A program made the translations under genes and the position numbers. DNA of 64,000 nt from NCBI GenBank assembly GCA_046348365.1, contig JAXMEL010000002.1, positions 124,001-188,000 of the forward strand. The letters are read 5' to 3'. The notes below the pieces were generated by a model, which saw only the letters and a program-made list of their open reading frames with translations, ran no database searches and was not told the origin of the DNA. This DNA comes from JAEUPI01 sp046348365. Its GTDB lineage: Bacteria > Pseudomonadota > Gammaproteobacteria > Burkholderiales > Burkholderiaceae_C. This document shows positions 9,097 to 17,027 of this stretch, piece by piece; positions within the stretch are counted from its first letter, which is position 1, and each line of letters opens with the position of its first letter.

Positions 9097-10515
9097 ATGA
9101 GCCTCGCGATCGCCGACATCCGCAGCGCCGCGCTGCAGCGCGCGGCCGGGCACTTCGACAGCGGCGACTTCCAGCGCACGCTCGCGCGCCGCGTGGCGTT
9201 GCCCACCGAGAGCGAGAACCCGGCGCGCGCCGCGGTGCTGCGCAGCTACCTGAGCGACGAGATCGGTGCCGCGCTCGATGCGCTGGGCGGCACGGCGGCG
9301 ATCCACGACAACCCGGTCGCGGGCGCACCGCCCTTGCTGATCGGCCAACGCGTCGAGGATCCTGCGCTGCCCACCGTGCTCGTCTACGGCCATGGCGACG
9401 TGGTGCGCGGCCACGAAGGCCGCTGGCGCGACGGCCGCGACCCGTGGACGCTCGCGGTCGACGGCGAGCGCTGGTACGGCCGCGGCGCGGCCGACAACAA
9501 GGGCCAGCACGCCATCGCCCTCGCGGCGCTCGCCGCGCTTTATGCGGCACGCGGCGGCGCGCTCGGCTTCAACTTGAAGTTGCTGGTCGAGATGGGCGAG
9601 GAGACGGGCTCGCCGGGGTTGGCCGAGTTCTGCGCCGCGCATCGCAGCGAGCTGCGCGCCGATGTGCTGATCGCCAGCGACGGCCCCCGGCTGCGCGCCG
9701 ACCGGCCCACCGTGTACCTCGGCACGCGCGGCGTGGCTAACTTCGACCTCGAGCTGAAGCTGCGCGACGGCGGCCACCACTCGGGCAACTGGGGCGGCCT
9801 GCTGCGCAACCCGGGCACGGTGATGGCCAACGCCGTCGCCAGCCTCGTCGACGGGCGCGGGCGCATCCTCGTCGAGGGCCTGCGGCCGCCGCCGATCCCG
9901 GAATCGGTGAAGCGCGCGCTGGCCGACATCGAGGTCGGCGGCGACGTCAACGACCCCGCGATCGACCGCGACTGGGGCGAGCCCGGCCTCACGCCGGCCG
10001 AGCGCGTGTTCGGCTGGAACACGCTCGAGGTGCTCGCCTACACCAGCGGCAACCCGGCGCAGCCGGTCAACGCGATACCGCCCGACGCGCGCGCGCACCT
10101 GCAGCTGCGTTTCGTGGTCGGCACCGATGTGGCGCGCTTGCGCGCGTTCGTGCAAGCGCATCTTCGCCAACGCGGCTTCGGCGACATCGCGGTCAGCGAG
10201 CCGGTGATCATGGCCGCCACGCGGCTCGACCCCGACAGCGATTGGGTGCGCCTCGCGATGGCGTCGATCGAGCGCACCACCGGCACCAAACCCGCGCTGC
10301 TGCCCAACCTGGGCGGCTCGTTGCCGAACGACGTGTTCGCCGACATCCTCGGCCTGCCCACGGTGTGGGTGCCGCATTCGTATCCGGCGTGCTCGCAGCA
10401 TGCACCCAACGAGCATGTGCTGGCGCCGCTGATGCGCGAGGGCCTGCTGATGATGACGGGCCTCTTCGCCGACGTGGCCGAGCAGGCGGCCACGCTGCCG
10501 CGGCGCGGCGCCTGA
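9097..10515 (+). CDS. M20 family metallopeptidase
   Basis: A 472-residue zinc peptidase of the M20 (ArgE/DapE/carboxypeptidase G2) family. Metal-ligand motifs are visible: YGHGDV (His99, Asp101), GRGAADNKG (Asp133), the EMGEETGS glutamate pair, and a C-terminal SYPACSQHAPNEHV histidine. The lid/dimerisation domain lies between, beginning near GVANFDLELKLRDGGHHSGNWGG. Members hydrolyse dipeptides or N-acyl amino acids; the precise substrate is not evident. It lies 31 bases after pobA but has no obvious metabolic link to it. It converges on the HAD hydrolase gene with 17 bases between stops. Confidence 0.9.
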   Translation: MSLAIADIRSAALQRAAGHFDSGDFQRTLARRVALPTESENPARAAVLRSYLSDEIGAALDALGGTAAIHDNPVAGAPPLLIGQRVEDPALPTVLVYGHGDVVRGHEGRWRDGRDPWTLAVDGERWYGRGAADNKGQHAIALAALAALYAARGGALGFNLKLLVEMGEETGSPGLAEFCAAHRSELRADVLIASDGPRLRADRPTVYLGTRGVANFDLELKLRDGGHHSGNWGGLLRNPGTVMANAVASLVDGRGRILVEGLRPPPIPESVKRALADIEVGGDVNDPAIDRDWGEPGLTPAERVFGWNTLEVLAYTSGNPAQPVNAIPPDARAHLQLRFVVGTDVARLRAFVQAHLRQRGFGDIAVSEPVIMAATRLDPDSDWVRLAMASIERTTGTKPALLPNLGGSLPNDVFADILGLPTVWVPHSYPACSQHAPNEHVLAPLMREGLLMMTGLFADVAEQAATLPRRGA

Positions 10516-10532
10516 CTCGACTCCTGGGGCGC

Positions 10533-11189
10533 TCAGATCGCGAGCGCGATGCCGAGCAGCGCCGCGGCCTCGCGCGCCGAGCGCGCGGGGTCGAGCACGT
10601 CGAAGTGCACCGTGTGCAGCCCAGCGCGCCGCGCGCCCTCCACGTTGCGCAGCTGGTCGTCGACGAACACCGCGTCGGCGGCGGCGATGCCGAGCTGCGC
10701 CAGGCAGTCGGCGTAGGCGCGCGGATCGGGCTTGAGCACGCCGGTGTAGGTGGCATCGACGATCACGTCGAACAACCGCAGCAGCGCCATGCGCTCGCGC
10801 AGGGTGCGGCCCCAGAACAGGTCGAGCTCGTTGGACAGGATCGCGAGCTTGCGGCCCGCGGCATGCGCCGCGCGCACCAGCGCAGCCGTTTCGGGCCGCA
10901 GCACGGCCTCGGGGTCGTCGCCGCGCGCGCGCTGCACCAGCTGCTCCATGCGGTCCCAGCGCTCGCCGAGCAGCGCACCGACCTCGCGCGTGCGCGCCAG
11001 CCAGTAGTCGCGCTCGCTGATGCGGCCGGCCTGCATGTCGCGCCACAGCGCGTCGTGCGCGGGGTCGAACGGCCCGCGCCAGCTGAGCGTGCCGGGCGCG
11101 AGGCCGAGCGCGCGCTCGCTCGCCGCATGCGTCTCGAACAGCGTGCGGCTGATCACGCCGCCGAAGTCGAGGATGAGTGCGCGGTTCAT
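10533..11189 (-). CDS. HAD family hydrolase (subfamily IA)
   Basis: A 218-residue HAD-superfamily protein with motif I ILDFGGVI (nucleophile Asp8), a helical cap, motif II near LAILSNELD, the lysine in GVLKPDPRAY, and motif IV VFVDDQLRNVEGA. The DFGGV form of motif I is typical of the IA branch that includes phosphatases, haloacid dehalogenases and epoxide-hydrolase N-domains. Its ATG overlaps the TGA of the UPF0261 gene (ATGA, 11186-11189), so the two are translationally coupled at the end of the aldehyde dehydrogenase / aminotransferase operon. The substrate is unknown. Confidence 0.9.
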   Translation of the reverse strand: MNRALILDFGGVISRTLFETHAASERALGLAPGTLSWRGPFDPAHDALWRDMQAGRISERDYWLARTREVGALLGERWDRMEQLVQRARGDDPEAVLRPETAALVRAAHAAGRKLAILSNELDLFWGRTLRERMALLRLFDVIVDATYTGVLKPDPRAYADCLAQLGIAAADAVFVDDQLRNVEGARRAGLHTVHFDVLDPARSAREAAALLGIALAI

Positions 11190-12430
11190 GGCTTGCCGGG
11201 CACGATGCGGCCCTGTGCCACCCAATCGTCGAACACACGCAGCGCGGCGTCGCAGAACGCAGCGTCGTTGATGTGGGCGTCGAGTTCGATGCAGCGCGTG
11301 GCCGGCTGCACCGCGGTGCGCATCGCATCGATGAACGCTGTCAGCCCCTCGGGGTCGTGCAGCGGTTCGCCCGGCTGGTCCCACTGCTCGACGCCGCGCA
11401 GCGGCAGCAGCAACACGGCGGGGCCCTTCGCCGCGCCGAGCCGCGCGCCGATCTCGCGTGCGATCTCGCGCCGCAGCGGCGGCGCCGAGGTGGCGCTCGC
11501 GATCAGCCGGTTGTGCACGTGCACGCTGCGGCCCTCGAGCGCGCGCGGCACGCTCTGCCAGGCCGGAAAGTCCACCATGTCGACCGCACCCGGTGCCACG
11601 ATCTGCGGCGTGCCGCTGGCGCCGGCGCCGGTGAGCCGGCCCGCGCCCGAGGTCACCACCGAGCCGCCGAGGTGGTTGGCCAGCTCCTGCAACGAGAAGT
11701 CCATCACCGCGCAGAAACGCCCCGCGGCGGCCAGCGCCTCGAACGCGCGGCCGCCCATGCCCGAGCTGTGGAACACCGCCACCTCGTAGCCGCGCGCCTC
11801 CAACGCCGGTTTCAAGGTGACCATGTAGCGCAGGCAGCTCTTTCCCAGCGAAGTCATGCCCACCAGCGGGCGGTCGCTGCGCGGCGGCATCGCCGCGCGC
11901 GCGGCACCCACCACCGCGCCCGCGCCCTGCGCGAGCGCGCTCTTGCACAGGCTGTTCAGGCCGTACAGGCCGCCCGCCCACAGCACCATGATCAGGTCGG
12001 GCGTGATGCGCTCGGGCGGGATCAGGTGCGAGTACGCCACCGTCGAAACCACCACCTTCGGTACGCCCAGCGGCAGCGCCGCCGCGACGTCGAACGCGAG
12101 GTCGGTACCCATCGAGCCGCCGAGCGCGAGCATGCCGTGGATGCGGCCTTCGGCGTGCAGCCGCGAGGCGATCGCCGCCGCGCCGCGCGCCATCAGCGTC
12201 ATCGCGGTGTTCTCGTCGCCGGAGTCGATCACCGCTTGCAGCGTGGTGCCGGCCGCCCCGGCGACCTCGGCGTTGGCGATGTCCACCGGCGCATGGCCGG
12301 CCGCGAGCACGCCGACGTCCATCACCAGCGGCGTCGCGCCCTGCGCGCGCACCTGCTCGCGCAGGAACGCGATCTCGTCGCTCTTGGTGTCGGCGGTGCC
12401 GATCAGCAGGATGGTCGGGGTGGTATTCAT
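11186..12430 (-). CDS. UPF0261 / Tm-1-like ATP-binding protein
   Basis: A 414-residue protein of the UPF0261 family (Tm-1-like ATP-binding domain). It starts TPTILLIGTADTKSDEIAFLREQV and contains LALGGSMGTDLAFDVAAALPLGVPKVVVSTVAYS, AVFHSSGMGGRAFE and GAVDMVDFP, all family hallmarks. Plant Tm-1 binds ATP and inhibits a viral helicase; the bacterial role is not known. Family members are often next to a TIM-barrel PEP-hydrolase-like gene, which is absent here. The start is preceded by a hairpin repeat whose 3' arm supplies the ribosome site. It is third in a four-gene minus-strand operon. Confidence 0.92.
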   Translation of the reverse strand: MNTTPTILLIGTADTKSDEIAFLREQVRAQGATPLVMDVGVLAAGHAPVDIANAEVAGAAGTTLQAVIDSGDENTAMTLMARGAAAIASRLHAEGRIHGMLALGGSMGTDLAFDVAAALPLGVPKVVVSTVAYSHLIPPERITPDLIMVLWAGGLYGLNSLCKSALAQGAGAVVGAARAAMPPRSDRPLVGMTSLGKSCLRYMVTLKPALEARGYEVAVFHSSGMGGRAFEALAAAGRFCAVMDFSLQELANHLGGSVVTSGAGRLTGAGASGTPQIVAPGAVDMVDFPAWQSVPRALEGRSVHVHNRLIASATSAPPLRREIAREIGARLGAAKGPAVLLLPLRGVEQWDQPGEPLHDPEGLTAFIDAMRTAVQPATRCIELDAHINDAAFCDAALRVFDDWVAQGRIVPGKP

Positions 12431-12435
12431 GTTTG

Positions 12436-12465
12436 CTCCCTCGCCCCGCTTGCGGGGAGAGGGAG
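12436..12465. repeat. GC-rich hairpin repeat carrying a ribosome site
   Basis: Arms at 12436-12449 and 12452-12465 pair in 13 of 14 positions around a TT loop. On the minus strand the 3' arm ends AGGGAG, five bases before the UPF0261 ATG, so the Shine-Dalgarno sequence lies inside the stem. The sequence (ctccctc-ccccgc and its complement) closely resembles the hairpin at 24201-24230. Confidence 0.8.
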
Positions 12466-12476
12466 ACCTTCGCCGC

Positions 12477-13838
12477 TCACGCTGCCGCCACCTCGTCGAA
12501 CGCCGCCTCCAGCGTGCTGCACAGAAAGTCGAGTTCGCTCTCGCTGATCACCAGCGGCGGCGACAGGATCAGGTTGGCGCCCGACACGCGCACCATCAGC
12601 CCGCGCCGGTAGGCCGCCTTCGCCAGCCGTGCCGGAATGTCGCTCGTCTTCGGCAGCGTTGCGCGCGTGGCCTTGTCGGCCACCATCTCGATGCCGAGCA
12701 TCAGCCCGCGGCCGCGCACGTCGCCGACGAAGGCGTGGCGCTGCACCAGGCCGCGCAGCCGCTGCTGGAACGCCGGCGCCACGCGCGCCACGTGGCCCGG
12801 GATGTCGCGCTCGACCAGCAGTTTCAGCGTCGCGATCGCCGCCGCCGCGGCCACCGGATGCGCGCTGTAGGTGTAGCCGTGCGTGATCGCGCCGGCGCCG
12901 GTGGCGTCGGCATCGAACACGTCGGCTACCTTCTGCGACACCGCGGTCGCGCCGAGCGGGATGTAGCCGCTGCTGATGCCCTTGGCCAGGCACCACAGGT
13001 CGGCCTTCACGTTCCACAGCCGCGTGCCGAACATCGCGCCGCCGCGGCCGAAACCGGTGACCACCTCGTCGGCGATCAGCAGCACGCCATGCTTGTCGCA
13101 GATCTCGCGCACCAGCGGCCAGAAGTTGGCCGGCGGCACGATCACGCCGCCGGCGCCCTGGATCGGCTCGGCGATGAACGCGGCCACGGTGTCGGCGCCC
13201 TGGAAGGTGATCTCACGCTCGAGCTGGCCGGCGATGAGCTTGCCGAGTTCGGTTTCGTCCTTGGTGTACGCATTGCGGTACAGCCAGGGCGAATCGATGT
13301 GGAACACGCCGGGCAGCAGCGGCTCGTACGGCCGGCGGAAGTTGGCGTTGCCGTTGACGCTCATGCCGCCGAAGTGCACGCCGTGGTAGCCCTGGCGCAT
13401 GGCGATGAACTTCACGCGGTCTTTCTCGCCGCGCAGCTTGTGGTACTGGCGCGCGAGCTTGAGCGCGCCTTCGACCGCGTCGCTGCCGCCGTTGCTGAAC
13501 ATCACCGCGGCCACGCCGTCGGGCTTCATCAGATCGACCACCGCGCGCGAGGCTTCGATCGCGCGCGGGTGCGTGGTGCCGCGGAAGGTGTTGAAGAACG
13601 GCAGCTCGTCGAGCTGCGCGACGATGGCATCGCGCACCTCGCGGCAGCTGTGGCCGAGGTTGCTGCTCCACAGGCCCGCCACACCGTCGAGCATCTTGTG
13701 GCCGTCGATGTCCCACACCCAGCAGCCCTCGCCGCGCGCGATGATGTCGGGCCGCGCCTGCTTCATCTGCTGCGGATGCGCCATCGGATGCCAGAGGAAC
13801 TGCGCGTTGTCGCGCTTGAGCGCTGCGGTGTCGGTCAT
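12477..13838 (-). CDS. Class III (omega-amino acid) aminotransferase
   Basis: A 453-residue PLP enzyme of the class III aminotransferase family, of the kind that passes an amino group from beta-alanine, GABA, taurine or polyamine-derived substrates to pyruvate. Key features: FSNGGSDAVEGALKLAR (cofactor phosphate region), LLIADEVVTGFGR (Asp257 contacts the pyridine N) and LAKGISSGYIPLGA (Lys286 Schiff base). The start HPMAHPQQMKQARPDIIARGEGCWVWD is typical of the omega-amino acid:pyruvate branch. It lies 20 bases downstream of an aldehyde dehydrogenase, which suggests a transaminase plus dehydrogenase pathway from an amine to an acid. An AAGGA ribosome site precedes the ATG. Confidence 0.93.
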   Translation of the reverse strand: MTDTAALKRDNAQFLWHPMAHPQQMKQARPDIIARGEGCWVWDIDGHKMLDGVAGLWSSNLGHSCREVRDAIVAQLDELPFFNTFRGTTHPRAIEASRAVVDLMKPDGVAAVMFSNGGSDAVEGALKLARQYHKLRGEKDRVKFIAMRQGYHGVHFGGMSVNGNANFRRPYEPLLPGVFHIDSPWLYRNAYTKDETELGKLIAGQLEREITFQGADTVAAFIAEPIQGAGGVIVPPANFWPLVREICDKHGVLLIADEVVTGFGRGGAMFGTRLWNVKADLWCLAKGISSGYIPLGATAVSQKVADVFDADATGAGAITHGYTYSAHPVAAAAAIATLKLLVERDIPGHVARVAPAFQQRLRGLVQRHAFVGDVRGRGLMLGIEMVADKATRATLPKTSDIPARLAKAAYRRGLMVRVSGANLILSPPLVISESELDFLCSTLEAAFDEVAAA

Positions 13839-13859
13839 CGTGAATCCTTGGTCGTGCAG

Positions 13860-15302
13860 TCAGTCGGGTGAGCCGACGGTGATGGTCTTCAGCTCGGTGT
13901 ACGGCAGCAGGCCCTCGGGGCCCATCTCCTGGCCGGTGCCGGAGTCCTTCCAGCCGCCGAACGGCAGCTCGGGCTGCGACACGCCGTAGTGGTTGATGCC
14001 GACCATGCCGGCCTCGATCTGCTCGCCCAGGTGGTGCGCCGTGGCGAGGTCGCGCGTGAAGGCGTAGGCGCCGAGCGCGTAGGGCAGCTCGTTCGCGCGC
14101 GCGATCGCATCGTCGAGCGAATCGAACGGCGCGATCACCGCGATCGGGCCGAACGGCTCGACCGTCATCACGCGGCTTTGCGGCGGCGCATCGACGATCA
14201 CCGTCGGCTCGAAGAACCAGCCCTTGCGCGGGGCACGCTGCCCACCGCACAGCACGCGCGCGCCTTGCTCGCGCGCGTCGCTCACGAAGCGCGCCATGTC
14301 GTCGAGCCGCCGCGCATGCGCCAGCGGCCCCATCTGCGTGGCGGCATCGCTGCCGGGGCCGAGGCGCAGGGCCTGCGCAGCGGCGACGAACTCGCGCACG
14401 AAGCGCTCGTACAGGCTCGCGTGCACGAAGAAGCGGATCGGCGACGCGCACACCTGGCCCGCGTTGCGGAACTTCGCCGGCACCGAGAGCTTGAGCACGG
14501 GCCCCAAGGCGGCATCGGCGCAGACGATCACCGGCGCGTGGCCGCCCAGCTCGCCGGTGAAGCGCTTGCCGTGCCGCGCGCAGGCCTCGGCGAGCTGCCG
14601 GCCCACCGCCACCGAGCCGGTGATCGACACCTTGCGGATCGCCGGGTGCTCGATCAGCGTGGCGGCCACGGTCGGCGGATCGCCGAACACCAGCTGCAGC
14701 GCCTCGGCGGGCAGCCCGGCGTCGAGCAGGCAGTGCACCAGCGCGACGACGCTGCCCGGCGCCTCTTCGGCTGCCTTGAGCACCACGCTGCAGCCGGCGG
14801 CCAGCGCGCTGCCGAGCTTGCGGCTCGCCAGGTTGACGGGGAAGTTCCACGCCGTGAACGCCGCCACCGGCCCCAACGGCTGGCGCAGCACCGTGTGCGA
14901 GAGGATGCCCTCCACGCGCGGCGGCACGGTGCGGCCGTACAGGCGCCGCGCCTCGTCGGCCTGGAAGTCGATGATGTCGGCCGACAGCGTGACCTCGCGC
15001 TTCGCTTCGGCGATCGGCTTGCCCTGCTCGCGCGTGAGCGCCTGCGCGATCGCATCGGCGCGCTGGCGCATCAGCTCCGCGGCGCGGCGCAGCACCTGCG
15101 CGCGCTCTAGCGCCGAGCGGCTGCGCCAGACGCGAAAGCCCTCGCGCGCCACGTCGGCCGCCTGCCGCAGCTCCGCCACGCCCACCAGCGGCAGCTCGCC
15201 GATCACCGTTTCGTCGGCAGGGTTGATGACGGGCCGCGTGCCGCCGGAACCCTGCGCGAGCCAGCGACCGGCGATGAAGGGACCGAACGGCGGCAGGCTC
15301 AT
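13860..15302 (-). CDS. NAD(P)-dependent aldehyde dehydrogenase (succinate-semialdehyde type)
   Basis: A 480-residue aldehyde dehydrogenase. The active-site Asn is in AWNFPVN (Asn153), the general base in FTGELGGHAP (Glu251) and the nucleophile in NAGQVCASP (Cys285). The C-terminal GINHYGVSQPELPFGGWKDSGTGQEMGPEGLLPYTELKTI is characteristic of succinate-semialdehyde dehydrogenase-like members. The start at 15302 (SLPPFGPFIAGRW) fits the family; an upstream in-frame start would add residues from the promoter region. It is the first gene of the operon and divergent from an APC permease, so it probably oxidises the aldehyde made by the downstream aminotransferase. Confidence 0.93.
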   Translation of the reverse strand: MSLPPFGPFIAGRWLAQGSGGTRPVINPADETVIGELPLVGVAELRQAADVAREGFRVWRSRSALERAQVLRRAAELMRQRADAIAQALTREQGKPIAEAKREVTLSADIIDFQADEARRLYGRTVPPRVEGILSHTVLRQPLGPVAAFTAWNFPVNLASRKLGSALAAGCSVVLKAAEEAPGSVVALVHCLLDAGLPAEALQLVFGDPPTVAATLIEHPAIRKVSITGSVAVGRQLAEACARHGKRFTGELGGHAPVIVCADAALGPVLKLSVPAKFRNAGQVCASPIRFFVHASLYERFVREFVAAAQALRLGPGSDAATQMGPLAHARRLDDMARFVSDAREQGARVLCGGQRAPRKGWFFEPTVIVDAPPQSRVMTVEPFGPIAVIAPFDSLDDAIARANELPYALGAYAFTRDLATAHHLGEQIEAGMVGINHYGVSQPELPFGGWKDSGTGQEMGPEGLLPYTELKTITVGSPD

Positions 15303-15396
15303 GACGACAAGTGCAACTCGAGGCGGCGGGAAAGACCGCACCGATGTTCACCGGCCCGCGCGCCGAACGGCGATCGAGATTGCGCACAGGAAAGCC

Positions 15397-15444
15397 CGGG
15401 TTTTCCCGAGGCGTGTGGCGGCGCCGACAGCCCGGGAGAACCCG
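15397..15444. promoter_or_regulatory. Paired CGGG-N4-CCCG palindromes in divergent promoter
   Basis: Two copies of CGGG-N4-CCCG lie at 15397-15408 (spacer TTTT) and 15433-15444 (spacer AGAA), each preceded by GCC, with centres 36 bases apart. They sit between the aldehyde dehydrogenase and permease genes. The arrangement suggests a dimer-binding operator shared by the two promoters. No regulator gene is adjacent. Confidence 0.35.
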
Positions 15445-15526
15445 CAGCGCGCGTTGCACGAAATCGATAGCGCCGCAGCGGTCTGCGGCGATAGCGTCGC
15501 GACCGCAATCTCGCCTTGTCGCCTGC

Positions 15527-16894
15527 ATGAACTCAGCCACCGAATCACCGTCGCTCGGCCTGCTCACGCTGCTGGCGGTGGCGGTGGGCGTCATCGTCGC
15601 GCAGAGCACGATGGTGTCGCTGCTGCAGGCCACCGCCATCGGCGGCTGGGGCTTCTTCGGCGCGATGGCGGTCGGCGTGGTGCTGATGCTGTGCAACTCG
15701 GCCACCTACGCCGAACTGGCGCTGATGATGCCGCGCGCCAGCGGCATGAGCGCCTACATCCAGGCCGGGCTCGGGCCGCTGCCGGCGATCTTCGCGGTCT
15801 TCGCAGGCTACGTGGTGCCGGCGCTGTTCGGCCCGGCGGCCGAGCTGCTGCTGGTCGACGCGGTGCTGGCGCAACTGCTGCCGGCCACGCTGCCGGCGCT
15901 GGGCTGGGCCGCGCTGCTGCTCGGCGTGCTGGTGGTGTTGAACCTGTTCGGCACCGACGTGTTCGCGCGCGTGCAGACGGTGCTGACCTTCACCATGCTC
16001 GCCTTCCTGGTGCTCACCGGCCTGGCCGCGCTCGCCGCACCGGCGGCACTGCCGGTGGCGGGTGCCGCCGGTCCGTCGACGATGGGCGAGGCGGTCACCG
16101 TGTTCGGCGTCGTGGCGCTGGTGATGTACTCGCTGATCGGCACCGAGTTCGTCACGCCGCTGACCGCGCTGGCGCGTGATCCGGCGCGCAACGTGCCGCG
16201 CGCGATGTTCCTCGGCCTCGCGGTGGTGGCGCTGGCCAACGGCCTGTTCTGCCTCGGCGCGGCGCATGCCGTCGGGCGCGAGAAGCTGGGCAGCAGCGCG
16301 CTGCCGCACCTCGATGCGGCGATCGCCGCGTTCGGCCCGCAGGTGAAGCTGCTGTTCGCCGCGATCGCCGTCACCGCCACCGCGAGCCTCGTCAACACCG
16401 TGCTCGCCGCCGTGCCGCGCATGCTGATGGAGATGGCGCGCGCCGGCGAGGCGTTCCCGATCTTCCGCCGCGTCAACGCGCGCGGCGTGCCCTGGGTCGG
16501 CACGCTGTTCGTGGCGGCGCTGCCGCTGGTGGGGCTGGTGTGGTCGGGCGGCGATGTCAACCGCATCGTGCCGCTGCTGATCGCCGCGGCCAGCGCGTGG
16601 CTGGTGTCGTACATGGTCGCGCACGGCGCGCTGATGGCGCTGCGCCGCCGCGCGCCGCGCTGGCCGCGGCCCTGGCGCGCGCCGTGGGCGCCGCTGCCGC
16701 AGATGCTGGCGATCGCCGGCATGGCCTACGTGATCGTCAATGCCGCGCCGGCGCCCGAGCTCGAGAAGCCGATCTTCACGGCGCTGGCCGCGGTGCTCGG
16801 GCTGGTGGCCGCGATCGGCACCTTCTGGGTGCTGGCGGTGATGCGCCGCTCGCCGTTCGCGCCGCTGGAGCACGACGATGCTGCGCAACCCTGA
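15527..16894 (+). CDS. APC family amino acid/amine permease
   Basis: A 455-residue integral membrane protein of the amino acid-polyamine-organocation family with about 12 hydrophobic segments. The first helix (LGLLTLLAVAVGVIVAQSTMVSLLQATAIGG) holds the discontinuous substrate-binding region. ATYAELALMMPRASGMSAYIQAGLG follows the family's conserved second and third segments. ATG 15527 is chosen because the protein then begins a few residues before the first helix. It is divergent from the aldehyde dehydrogenase / aminotransferase operon and is probably the importer of its amine or amino acid; the cargo is inferred. Confidence 0.9.
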   Translation: MNSATESPSLGLLTLLAVAVGVIVAQSTMVSLLQATAIGGWGFFGAMAVGVVLMLCNSATYAELALMMPRASGMSAYIQAGLGPLPAIFAVFAGYVVPALFGPAAELLLVDAVLAQLLPATLPALGWAALLLGVLVVLNLFGTDVFARVQTVLTFTMLAFLVLTGLAALAAPAALPVAGAAGPSTMGEAVTVFGVVALVMYSLIGTEFVTPLTALARDPARNVPRAMFLGLAVVALANGLFCLGAAHAVGREKLGSSALPHLDAAIAAFGPQVKLLFAAIAVTATASLVNTVLAAVPRMLMEMARAGEAFPIFRRVNARGVPWVGTLFVAALPLVGLVWSGGDVNRIVPLLIAAASAWLVSYMVAHGALMALRRRAPRWPRPWRAPWAPLPQMLAIAGMAYVIVNAAPAPELEKPIFTALAAVLGLVAAIGTFWVLAVMRRSPFAPLEHDDAAQP

Positions 16895-16930
16895 TCGAGC
16901 GCCGCGGCGCGGCGCGGCCGGCGCGAGCGC

Positions 16931-16944
16931 GTTCTTGCCAGAAC
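16931..16944. promoter_or_regulatory. Inverted repeat upstream of the amine dehydrogenase operon
   Basis: GTTCT-tgcc-AGAAC is a perfect 5-bp inverted repeat 84 bases upstream of the aauB-like ATG, in the 133-base gap after the permease gene. It is a candidate operator for the amine dehydrogenase operon; no binding protein is known from the sequence. Confidence 0.35.
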
Positions 16945-17027
16945 GTGATAGCCGCGCCCGCGGTGGATTCCCAGAATGCGGGCGCGGCGCACCGGTGCGC
17001 TACCCGTCCGCGTGGAGGTCGACGACG

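Noticed and set aside
16878..17027. Earlier in-frame start for the amine dehydrogenase large subunit
   Set aside because: It would add 50 Arg/Gly-rich residues before a normal signal peptide and overlap the permease gene. ATG 17028 has a good GGAGGT site.
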